Assembly (NCBI GenBank): GCA_937915915.1 | Contig: CALGGN010000050.1 | Coordinates: forward strand, 1 to 17,337 | DNA: 17,337 nt | DNA from: an uncultured Selenomonas sp. | Lineage (GTDB): Bacteria > Bacillota > Negativicutes > Selenomonadales > Selenomonadaceae | Direction of reading: 5' to 3' | In this document: positions 7,352-13,614 of the stretch, piece by piece | How the letters are laid out: every line of letters begins with the position of its first letter | Position numbering within the stretch: the stretch's first letter is position 1 | The notes under the pieces: model-generated | The model's input: the letters and a program-made list of their open reading frames with translations, nothing else | Databases searched by the model: none | Told to the model about the DNA's origin: nothing | Translations under genes and position numbers: made by a program

Positions 7352-8545
7352 ATGCAGCAAGTCCGAGTGACCGCCGTCAACGGACGCAAGGTACAAGCCG
7401 GTGGAAAGTGGCTCACGGCTATTGGCAACAATGCCGTATCTGTCGGCGCATTGGTATGGACTGACGGGAAATGCGTCTACGGTCATCACTCCGATGCCGG
7501 AGGTGCGCCCACGATAATCGGCAGCAAGCCGGAGGAGATTCCGCTCCTTATCGGAAAGTACAGCGTTTCCGAGGGAACTCAGTACGGTGCATATAATCCC
7601 AGGAAAGGCGTGAATGTCTTTCGTCATGGCGAAAAACACGATGGGCTGATAAACACATGCAGCAAGTTCGCACTCATCGATAACAACACCGAGGACAAGC
7701 TGTATTGGGAGGATGTCAGTATGGATGCCGATGGTAATATCTACGGGATAGACAGCGGACAAACCAATCATGAAGGCACTTACAGGGCTGATAGTCCTGT
7801 GGGAATATATGCCAATGGGAACTGCATCTCTTCCTTCAGCATGGTTGATCTTATGGACGGAACAACAGCGGATGCCGTGGCGAGAGTTGCCCCGGACAGC
7901 GATGGAACTGCACAGGATATATCCATCGCGGGCAAAATATTCTCTGCCGATGACTACTGGTTCATTGTCCACGATGTGGCAATCGCTCATAAGTGGATTC
8001 CATATCCGCCCTTCATCCCTTACGGCTCGGATACCTGCTACATTGTGAGACGCTGGCTGGTGACTCCGTCCAGTACGGTGCAAATTTACGAGGAGAGCGT
8101 CTTTTGCCGTAGCTGGCCGCTTGAATATTGGAGATCGGATTGCGAGATTGATTACTCTCCACCTTGGGTGAAAGAGGTGCGTCTGCCCTTGGGCGATGGC
8201 TATTACTACATCCTTGGTGGCAATCCAACCCCGTCCATAACGACAAGACCGCATAGCGGTGTGAGCGTGTTCTTCCTTGAATACGGCGGCTATACGGCAT
8301 ATCTCTATTCGCCGGAGGATAAGCTGATTGCAACCCTGTCCAAAGAGACCACGGGGCTTAACATACACGCCAGCGATAATATTTCGGTCTGGAAGCTGGG
8401 GAACGGCAAATATCTCATATGCGTCAAAGGCTACGGCCTGTTCGTTGCCCAAAACGGCGAACTGACATCGCTTGATGTGAAACCTTACAACTGGCGGCTG
8501 TGTCCGCTGAGGAACATAAAGTCTTGGAAAAATCAGGAGGGATGA
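7352..8545 (+). CDS. Probable tail fibre or tail-tip protein, 397 residues, family unknown
   Basis: The start is ATG 7352 with TAGGAG upstream, four bases after the previous stop. The product is rich in aromatic residues and glycine, with many short beta-like stretches (GNIYGIDSGQ, GDGYYYILGGNP, GGYTAYLYSPEDK, GNGKYLICVKGYGLFVAQNG). Several of these resemble beta-propeller or WD-like blades with a G-x-Y hydrophobic rhythm, but I cannot assign a fold with certainty. It has no signal peptide, membrane segment or hydrolase motif. Position just before the holin is where many phages place receptor-binding or fibre genes. Codon use matches the upstream tail genes. Confidence 0.65.
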   Translation: MQQVRVTAVNGRKVQAGGKWLTAIGNNAVSVGALVWTDGKCVYGHHSDAGGAPTIIGSKPEEIPLLIGKYSVSEGTQYGAYNPRKGVNVFRHGEKHDGLINTCSKFALIDNNTEDKLYWEDVSMDADGNIYGIDSGQTNHEGTYRADSPVGIYANGNCISSFSMVDLMDGTTADAVARVAPDSDGTAQDISIAGKIFSADDYWFIVHDVAIAHKWIPYPPFIPYGSDTCYIVRRWLVTPSSTVQIYEESVFCRSWPLEYWRSDCEIDYSPPWVKEVRLPLGDGYYYILGGNPTPSITTRPHSGVSVFFLEYGGYTAYLYSPEDKLIATLSKETTGLNIHASDNISVWKLGNGKYLICVKGYGLFVAQNGELTSLDVKPYNWRLCPLRNIKSWKNQEG

Positions 8546-8549
8546 GATT

Positions 8550-8942
8550 ATGGACACTATTTTCGACATCAGATTCTGGTCTGCCGGAGCAGGAGCCGTC
8601 TTGGGAGAGTACCTCGGCAGTTTCGACAGCCTCATGTACGCGCTGGTGGCGTTTATCGTCACCGACTATGTGACGGGAATCCTCTGCGCCATCGTGGAGA
8701 GAAACCTGTCCTCTGCCATCGGCTTCAAAGGGATCTGCCAGAAGGTGTTTATCCTCGCCTTGGTGGGGGTGGCGAACGTCCTCGATGTCCATGTGGTAGG
8801 CGGCGGGTGCGTCCTGCGCTCGGCTGTCATCTTCTTCTACTGCGCCAACGAGGGCATCTCCATCATCGAGAACGCCGCTCGGATTGGACTTCCCGTGCCG
8901 GAGAAACTGACGGAGGCCATGAAGCAGCTCAAGAACAAGTGA
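8550..8942 (+). CDS. Phage holin, Holin_4 (toxin secretion/phage lysis) family
   Basis: A 130-residue membrane protein expected to permeabilise the cytoplasmic membrane at the end of the lytic cycle. Three hydrophobic segments are visible, at about residues 27-49, 65-80 and 88-105. The family signature is clear: DYVTGILCAIVERNLSSAIG, FKGICQKVFIL, and LRSAVIFFYCANEGISIIEN, followed by LPVPEKLTEAMKQLK. AGGAGG lies about nine bases before ATG 8550, and the previous stop is only four bases away. In this family an endolysin gene normally follows directly; here a terminator and the recombinase cassette follow instead. Confidence 0.92.
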   Translation: MDTIFDIRFWSAGAGAVLGEYLGSFDSLMYALVAFIVTDYVTGILCAIVERNLSSAIGFKGICQKVFILALVGVANVLDVHVVGGGCVLRSAVIFFYCANEGISIIENAARIGLPVPEKLTEAMKQLKNK

Positions 8943-8958
8943 ATAGCGGATGTGCCTT

Positions 8959-8994
8959 GCCCACTGCGGTTTTTCCGTGATGGGCTTATTTTTT
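8959..8994 (+). terminator. Rho-independent terminator after the holin
   Basis: A hairpin with arms GCCCACTGCGG (8959-8969) and CCGTGATGGGC (8975-8985) around a TTTTT loop. It pairs over 11 positions with one C-A mismatch and two G-T pairs. The T-rich run TTATTTTTTT follows. It ends the late tail and lysis transcript. Confidence 0.8.
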
Positions 8995-9014
8995 TACTGT
9001 TTGGTTAATTTTTG

Positions 9015-9042
9015 CTTCAAATTCGTTGCCTGTGAATTGAAG
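9015..9042. promoter_or_regulatory. Imperfect inverted repeat before the HTH gene, possible operator
   Basis: The arms CTTCAAATTC (9015-9024) and GAATTGAAG (9034-9042) pair with a single bulged A around a nine-base loop. It lies in the 128-base gap before the HTH/zinc-finger gene, in which no gene is seen. It is a plausible binding site for that protein or part of its promoter. A weak -35-like TTGCCT (9026) lies in the loop, with TTTATT-type sequence about 17 bases later. It could also be a second, weak terminator hairpin. Confidence 0.3.
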
Positions 9043-9070
9043 GGACTTTTTATTTGGAGTGTGACCATCA

Positions 9071-9460
9071 ATGACGCAGGAAGAGAAACTTAAAATACAG
9101 ATGCTACGGCAACAAGGCTATGGCTATGTAAAAATTGCACAGGAACTTCATCTGCCGAAAAACACCGTAAAATCATTTTGCTACCGTAATCCAGTAGCAC
9201 ACACAGAAACTCATCATATTTGCAAGGAGTGTGGAAAGCCTGTAACGCAGAATCCCAATAGGCGAGAAAAGAAATTTTGCTCTATAGCCTGCCGTATGAG
9301 GTGGTGGAATCATCATGCGGGAGAATTACGACACCACAAATCCATGGTATGTAATCATTGCGGCAAATCATACTACGGCAAGCCGGGCAGGAAATATTGC
9401 AGTCACGAATGCTACATCGCAGAAAGGTTCGGTGGTAAAAATGTCGCAACAACAGTTTGA
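9071..9460 (+). CDS. HTH plus double zinc-finger protein of the recombinase cassette
   Basis: A 129-residue protein with a sigma-region-4-like helix-turn-helix at residues 5-38 (GYGYVKIAQELHLPKNTVKS). Two Cys4 zinc-binding sites follow: C51, C54, C70, C74 and C94, C97, C110, C114. The architecture suggests a DNA-binding regulator. Proteins of this type are familiar beside tandem serine recombinases in Clostridia-like genomes, which fits its place four open reading frames before the junction. It could regulate the integrases or act as a directionality factor; neither is shown by the sequence. The ribosome binding site before ATG 9071 is weak (TTGGAG, 14 bases upstream). The gene overlaps the next one by 20 bases. 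Confidence 0.8.
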   Translation: MTQEEKLKIQMLRQQGYGYVKIAQELHLPKNTVKSFCYRNPVAHTETHHICKECGKPVTQNPNRREKKFCSIACRMRWWNHHAGELRHHKSMVCNHCGKSYYGKPGRKYCSHECYIAERFGGKNVATTV

Positions 9461-9617
9461 GCGGGAGAAAATGTACCTAACTTCCATGCATATCTTCCGT
9501 TCTCTGCTTTACCGTGGAATTATTACACCGTCGGATTATGCGGATGCGGAGCGGATTATGCGGGAAAAATATAATCCTGCTGTTGGCACATTATTTTCGG
9601 ATTTGGCGTTGACTTAA
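9441..9617 (+). CDS. SHOCT-like small protein, 58 residues
   Basis: The start at ATG 9441 gives MSQQQFEREKMYLTSMHIFR; longer in-frame starts would only read through the previous gene's coding region. The core RSLLYRGIITPSDYADAERI followed by MREKYNP matches the short helical SHOCT-type pattern (hydrophobic helix, a turn with G-[I/L]-I-T, then an [F/Y]-x-x-[K/R]-Y end). Such small proteins are commonly encoded just upstream of phage or element serine recombinases. Its role is unknown; a partner or directionality factor of the recombinases is possible by location. Base composition matches the recombinase cassette, not the tail genes. Confidence 0.75.
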   Translation: MSQQQFEREKMYLTSMHIFRSLLYRGIITPSDYADAERIMREKYNPAVGTLFSDLALT

Positions 9618-9639
9618 TGCCGATTCAGAGGGATATATA
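9609..9639 (+). promoter_or_regulatory. Candidate promoter for the two recombinase genes
   Basis: TTGACT at 9609-9614 matches the -35 consensus at five of six positions. It is followed by GATATA (17-base spacing, 9632) or TATATA (19-base spacing, 9634). It overlaps the last codons of the SHOCT-like gene and lies about 30 bases before the start of the first recombinase. It would allow integrase expression separate from the upstream genes. The -10 match is only fair. Confidence 0.4.
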
Positions 9640-9649
9640 GTAGAACGAA

Positions 9650-9658
9650 GGGGGGGGG
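9650..9658 (+). promoter_or_regulatory. Run of nine G at the ribosome binding site of the first recombinase
   Basis: Nine consecutive G follow AAG and end nine bases before ATG 9668. The tract serves as, or overlaps, the Shine-Dalgarno region. Homopolymer G runs of this length are prone to slipped-strand length change, which would alter leader structure or spacing. It could also be a sequencing-length uncertainty. Confidence 0.6.
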
Positions 9659-9667
9659 ACGGCAACT

Positions 9668-11266
9668 ATGCGGACGGTAACGAAAATCGACCCGACCATG
9701 CCACAAATGCCAAAGCGAAAAAGAGTAGCGGCATATGCGCGAGTTTCCGTAGATTCCGAGCAACTTCTACATTCCCTCTCGGCGCAAGTCAGCTACTACA
9801 GCAACCTTATCCAAAAGAATCCGAATTGGGAATATGCAGGTGTGTACGCCGACGAGGGGATTTCAGGGACAGGGACAGCCAAGCGGACAGAATTCTTGAG
9901 GATGATTGCCGATTGTGATGCCGGAAAAATTGACATTATTCTCGTGAAGTCATTTTCAAGGATGGCCAGAAACACGGTTGACCTTTTGAACACGGTTCGC
10001 CACTTGAAAGACATCGGTGTGGAGGTAAGATTTGAGCGGGAAAACATCAGCACATTTACCGAGGACGGGGAATTTTTGGTGACGCTCCTTGCCTCCTATG
10101 CCCAATGCGAATCCGAGAGCATTTCCGAGAATGTGAAGTGGGGCAAGAGAAAGAAATTTGCCCAAGGACACACCAAAGGGATTACTCCTCCGTATGGCTA
10201 CAAATGCCAAAATGATAAATGGGTCATCGTGCCGGAAGAAGCCAAAATTGTAAAGCGTATCTTTATCGAGTATCTTGGCGGCAAGGCAAAAACGGCATTG
10301 GCAGATGAGTTTAAGGCAGAGGGATTGCGGAACAAAAAAGGGACGTTTAAAGATCACTCGGCAATCGGCTATATCCTTCGCAATCCCGCTTATGTTGGAG
10401 ATGTGTTGCTCCAAAAAACATATGTGACAGACCCTTTTACCAAGCGGCTCAAATGGAATAAAGGCGAATTGCCGCAGTACCTTGTAAAAAACCATCATGC
10501 GCCAATCATTGACAGAGATGTTTTCGACAAAGTGCAAGCGGAGCTAAAACGGCGTGGTGATTTGGGGATTTTTGCCTATGGGGTAATTCCTACTACCTGC
10601 TTTACTCAAAAATTGGAATGCGGAAAATGCCATAGCGTTTACCAACGAGACACGATGGAAAAACGGGCAGATGGTTCTCAGTCAGTTTATTGGGTATGTT
10701 ATGGGAGTTATACAAAACGCAAAAGTAAAAAAGCAATCTGCGTTGCAGGGAGATTTCTTACGGAAACCGAGTTGATTGCCAAATGTAACGAGGTTCTTGG
10801 CATGGAGGAATTTGACGAGAAAATTTTCTTGTCAAAGGTGGAAAAAATAATTGTCTTGCCGGAGAAACTTACCTTTCACATGACCGATGGCAAAGAAATC
10901 GATACTCCGATTTATGTCAAGGAGGACAGTAAAGTCAGAAAGCCGCCGACAAAGTACAGCTATTGGACAGGCAAAATTCACTGCGAAGTATGCGGTGGAA
11001 ATTACATCCGGCAAACAAGGCACTACCTTAACGGCGATACGGAACACTATTGGATTTGCGGAACGGGCAAGACCTGCGAAGGACGAAAGAACGGAATTCT
11101 GTGGCAAAATGATATTGACGAAGGGATAGGTAATTCTGCCGATGATGTGGAGCGTATCACAGCAGGATTGGGTAGGACATTGACCATTCGTTTCAAGGAC
11201 GGAACTGAGAAAAATATCGCATGGAATAAACGCAAACGACATTTCAGTCCGAAGAAAGGAAGGTAG
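9668..11266 (+). CDS. Large serine recombinase 1 (phage integrase candidate), duplicated zinc ribbon
   Basis: A 532-residue large serine recombinase catalysing site-specific integration or excision. The resolvase domain begins VAAYARVSVDSEQ, with catalytic nucleophile Ser27 and supporting motifs GVYADEGISGTGTAKR, SFSRMARNTVDLLN and SESISENVKWGKRK. The recombinase domain follows at about residues 170-295. The C-terminus is unusual. A zinc ribbon (C318, C321, C344, C358) and a beta element (VEKIIVLPEKLTFHMTDG) are followed by a second zinc ribbon (C439, C442, C464, C470) and a second beta element (VERITAGLGRTLTIRFKDG). No long coiled coil is seen. The ATG at 9668 is chosen for its position after the G run. 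The stop is three bases before the next recombinase gene, so the two are probably co-translated. Confidence 0.92.
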   Translation: MRTVTKIDPTMPQMPKRKRVAAYARVSVDSEQLLHSLSAQVSYYSNLIQKNPNWEYAGVYADEGISGTGTAKRTEFLRMIADCDAGKIDIILVKSFSRMARNTVDLLNTVRHLKDIGVEVRFERENISTFTEDGEFLVTLLASYAQCESESISENVKWGKRKKFAQGHTKGITPPYGYKCQNDKWVIVPEEAKIVKRIFIEYLGGKAKTALADEFKAEGLRNKKGTFKDHSAIGYILRNPAYVGDVLLQKTYVTDPFTKRLKWNKGELPQYLVKNHHAPIIDRDVFDKVQAELKRRGDLGIFAYGVIPTTCFTQKLECGKCHSVYQRDTMEKRADGSQSVYWVCYGSYTKRKSKKAICVAGRFLTETELIAKCNEVLGMEEFDEKIFLSKVEKIIVLPEKLTFHMTDGKEIDTPIYVKEDSKVRKPPTKYSYWTGKIHCEVCGGNYIRQTRHYLNGDTEHYWICGTGKTCEGRKNGILWQNDIDEGIGNSADDVERITAGLGRTLTIRFKDGTEKNIAWNKRKRHFSPKKGR

Positions 11267-11269
11267 CCA

Positions 11270-12847
11270 ATGGCGAAGGAAATTCTGACCATACCCGCCA
11301 CTATATCGCCGCTTATGGCGCAAAGCGGGAATCCGACAGCCAAGCGAAAAGTAGCCGCTTACGCCAGAGTCAGCACCGATCGGGATGAGCAACTCACCAG
11401 CTATGAGGCGCAGGTAAGCTATTACACGAATTACATCAAGAGCCGCGAGGATTGGGAATTTGTCGGGGTATATACCGACGAGGGCATTACCGGCACCAGT
11501 ACCAAGCACCGTGAAGGATTCAAAAATATGGTGAAGGATGCCTTGGATGGGAAGATTGATTTGGTCATATCGAAATCGCTCAGTAGATTCTGTAGGAACA
11601 CGGTTGATAGCCTTACAACCATAAGAAAACTCAAGGCTGCCGGGGTTGAATGCTATTTTGAGAAAGAGTCCATCTGGACAATGGATTCAAAGGGAGAATT
11701 ATTGATAACAATTCTCAGTTCGTTAGCTCAAGAGGAGAGCCGGAGCATTTCGGAGAATGTCAAATGGGGCAAAAGAAAAAGTTTTGCGGACGGCAAAGTA
11801 TGCGTACCCTTCACACAATTACTCGGTTATGAAAGAGGGGAAGATGGCAATCTTGCAATCAACGAGGAGGAAGCGGAAACTGTACGATTGATTTACAAAC
11901 TTTTCCTTAGTGGACTTTCCTATCACGCCATAGCCAAAAATCTAACGGAGCGTGGAATAAAAACTCCGATGGGAAAAGATAAATGGCATCAGCAGTGCGT
12001 ATTCAGCATTTTAACTTCAGAAAAAATGAAGGGTGATGCATTGCTCCAAAAATCTTATATCGCCGACTTCTTGACGAAGAAACAAGTCAAGAATCATGGG
12101 GTTATTCCACAATATTATGTCAAAGGGAATCATGAGGCGATTATAGACACGGAGACTTTTGAATTGGTGCAAACCGAAATAGCTCGAAGAAAAAGCCAGC
12201 GCGGAAGGTATAGCGGCGTGAGTATTTTTTCAAGTCGAATTAAATGTGGGGAATGCGGTTCTTGGTACGGCTCGAAAGTCTGGCATTCCAACGATGCCTA
12301 TCGTAAAGTAATTTGGCAATGCAACCACAAATTCAAGGGAACAAAATGCTCCACTCCGCATTTTACCGAGGAGGAAATCAAAGCGATTTTCGTCAAGGCA
12401 TTCAATCAGCTTTTTGAAAACCGGAAGGAAATACTCGACAATATAAGCCTTGTTAAGAAAACGATTTGTGCTACAGATAATTTGGAACATGAGCAACAGA
12501 GACTTGCCAACGAATTGCAAGTGGTGACGGAAATGGCGCATAACGCTATCCACCAAAATGCAACAGTGGCACAAGACCAAGCGGAATACCAAGTGAAATA
12601 TGATGAGCTCATGAAACGCTACGAGGACACCAAAACCGCCTATGAAAAAACGGTCGAGGAAATTGCCACTCGAAAAAACAAGGACAACACCTTGAGCAGT
12701 TTTTCCAAGACACTCCGCAAACAGGAAAATATCCTCGATGATTTTGATGAAGGATTATGGGGGACATTGGTGGAAAACATGACCGTCCACAGGAAGGACG
12801 ATATCGAGGTTCTTTTCAAAAATGGTACGGTCATCCGGGTAAATTAA
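11270..12847 (+). CDS. Large serine recombinase 2 (phage integrase candidate), with coiled coil
   Basis: A 525-residue large serine recombinase with the classical order of domains. The resolvase domain has catalytic Ser35 in AAYARVSTDRDEQ, then GVYTDEGITGTSTKHR, KSLSRFCRNTVDSL and ESRSISENVKWGKRK. A recombinase domain spans about residues 175-310. A single zinc ribbon (C326, C329, C351, C360) is followed by a long coiled coil over about 388-470, and the C-terminus ends DIEVLFKNGTVIRVN. All catalytic signatures are intact. It has a good ribosome binding site (AAGGAAGG) just before ATG 11270 and follows recombinase 1 by three bases. It is related to recombinase 1 in the first ~300 residues but clearly diverged. 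The pair could work together, or one could control directionality. Confidence 0.93.
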   Translation: MAKEILTIPATISPLMAQSGNPTAKRKVAAYARVSTDRDEQLTSYEAQVSYYTNYIKSREDWEFVGVYTDEGITGTSTKHREGFKNMVKDALDGKIDLVISKSLSRFCRNTVDSLTTIRKLKAAGVECYFEKESIWTMDSKGELLITILSSLAQEESRSISENVKWGKRKSFADGKVCVPFTQLLGYERGEDGNLAINEEEAETVRLIYKLFLSGLSYHAIAKNLTERGIKTPMGKDKWHQQCVFSILTSEKMKGDALLQKSYIADFLTKKQVKNHGVIPQYYVKGNHEAIIDTETFELVQTEIARRKSQRGRYSGVSIFSSRIKCGECGSWYGSKVWHSNDAYRKVIWQCNHKFKGTKCSTPHFTEEEIKAIFVKAFNQLFENRKEILDNISLVKKTICATDNLEHEQQRLANELQVVTEMAHNAIHQNATVAQDQAEYQVKYDELMKRYEDTKTAYEKTVEEIATRKNKDNTLSSFSKTLRKQENILDDFDEGLWGTLVENMTVHRKDDIEVLFKNGTVIRVN

Positions 12848-12852
12848 AATAG

Positions 12853-12885
12853 ACGGCGTAGCTACGGTTACGCCGTTTTTATTTT
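12853..12885 (+). terminator. Strong terminator after recombinase 2
   Basis: A ten-pair stem, ACGGCGTAGC (12853-12862) with GTTACGCCGT (12867-12876), with one G-T pair, is closed by a C(TACG)G loop, the very stable UNCG tetraloop class. It is followed by TTTTATTTT. It stops the integrase transcript before the opposite-strand conjugative element genes. A short T-rich stretch on the other strand (the complement of AAATTAAAAT) could give weaker bidirectional function. Confidence 0.9.
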
Positions 12886-12968
12886 GAAAAAATGATTTCA
12901 ATAGCCTCTGCACTTAACTGTGGTAAACCTGCCCAACGATAACTTTGAAAATGCACCCATTCCTAAAA

Positions 12969-13292
12969 TTACCGTTGGGATTGTATCAAATATGGTAAAA
13001 TGATATTTACGATGATGGTGCCGATTTTTCCCTCGTCCAAGAGCCCCATGAGCCTCTGCCAGTCCGGTCGTTCAAACGTGGTGCCGGAATAGCCGTCATC
13101 CACAAAGAAGACCGTGTTGGAGAAACCGTTGTCCGAGGCGTACTTTGCCAGCATCGCCTTCTGGTTCTTGATGCTGTTGGAATCCCCCTGCATCTCATCG
13201 TCCCGCGAGAGGCGGCAGTAAAGGGCAGTAATCTTCCCCATGCCCGGCAGGACATCAAATTCCTTGGTTCTGTAAGATTGTCTGCTTTTCAT
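12969..13292 (-). pseudogene. TnpX/TndX-type large serine recombinase, 5' fragment cut by the prophage
   Basis: Translation starts at 13292 (MKSRQSYRTK), with GGAGGG a few bases upstream; an earlier ATG at 13328 has no good ribosome binding site. The fragment has the resolvase N-terminus ITALYCRLSRDDEMQGDSNS with catalytic Ser29, then FVDDGYSGTTFERPDWQRL and DEGKIGTIIV. Family members continue with Lys-Asp-Met-Ser-Arg-Leu-Gly at this point. Here the frame reads NIILPYLIQSQR and stops at 12969. The last ~13 residues are therefore phage-derived. The missing ~400 residues should lie beyond the other end of the prophage. The gene is the integration/excision recombinase of the conjugative element to the right and is non-functional while interrupted. 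Confidence 0.88.
12984..13016. other. Prophage/host junction (candidate attR- or attL-type site)
   Basis: On the - strand the interrupted recombinase gene reads ...ATCATCGTAAA and then turns into A/T-rich sequence that no longer matches the family, where Lys-Asp-Met-Ser codons are expected. The + strand TTTAC at 13006-13010 is therefore the candidate shared core. On the phage side are short inverted repeats: AAATAT (12988-12993) with ATATTT (13003-13008), and TATCA with TGATA. A farther pair, CCCAACG (about 12934) with CGTTGGG (12973-12979), also occurs. Such dyads are expected of serine integrase sites. The 158-base stretch between recombinase 2 and the junction holds no gene. Confidence 0.6.
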
Positions 13293-13370
13293 GTTCCCTC
13301 CTTCCCGACAATCTTCAAGCGTTGCCATAATTTTCCCACACCGCTACGAAGAAGTCAAGTCACTGGACGG

Positions 13371-13556
13371 TCAAAGTCTCCTGTTTGTCGAACGCTCCAC
13401 ATCCCGCAGGATCAGCCGCTTCACCTTCTCGGTAGCAGTCTCTCTGGCATTGCGGCTGACCTCATGCACTACGATATAGGTAATGCCGCCCCTTTGCAGT
13501 GTGGTGGTCTGGGGCAGGGAATCATCCTGTCCGAACTTTTCTTTCGTTGCTGTCAT
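13371..13556 (-). CDS. TnpW-family small protein
   Basis: A 61-residue protein with start at 13556, chosen for AAGGAG eight bases upstream; the frame continues far upstream through the DnaC gene, but that part is only a shadow. The core LQRGGITYIVVHEVSRN followed by ATEKVKRLILRDVE matches the transposon-encoded TnpW pattern: a short beta hairpin with RGxTxYxV, then an amphipathic helix ending KxxRLIxxD. Such proteins are encoded directly beside the TnpX-type recombinase in integrative elements, as here (78 bases upstream of it). The molecular role of the family is not established. It lies about 58 bases downstream of the DnaC-like gene. Confidence 0.75.
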   Translation of the reverse strand: MTATKEKFGQDDSLPQTTTLQRGGITYIVVHEVSRNARETATEKVKRLILRDVERSTNRRL

Positions 13557-13614
13557 GTCTGTCGCTCCTTCTTGATTCATAGAGTATGCCTTATGCCATG
13601 TAACCATTATTGCC

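Larger units (their letters stand above)
1..13008. mobile_element. Right-hand end of a prophage (tail, holin, integrases), left end outside window
   Basis: The tail genes, the holin and the two serine recombinases all lie on the + strand and end at a sequence junction near 13006-13010. At that point the reading frame of an opposite-strand serine recombinase gene is abruptly lost. Gene order (tape measure, tail tip, holin, integrase, host junction) is that of a serine-integrase prophage end. The exact right boundary is inferred from where the interrupted gene stops matching its family, within a few bases of the shared GTAAA. The left boundary, the capsid genes and an endolysin are not in the window. 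It is also possible that the recombinase cassette is a separate insertion behind the holin; base composition does change near 8943. Confidence 0.7.

Noticed and set aside
7331..8662. A 443-codon open frame on the - strand opposite the 397-residue tail gene
   Set aside because: The + strand frame has proper ribosome binding sites and operon spacing. The antisense product shows no recognisable motif and crosses into the holin gene.
12886..13005. Possible small gene or tRNA between recombinase 2 and the junction
   Set aside because: No start with a ribosome binding site and no cloverleaf were seen; only short inverted repeats consistent with an attachment region.
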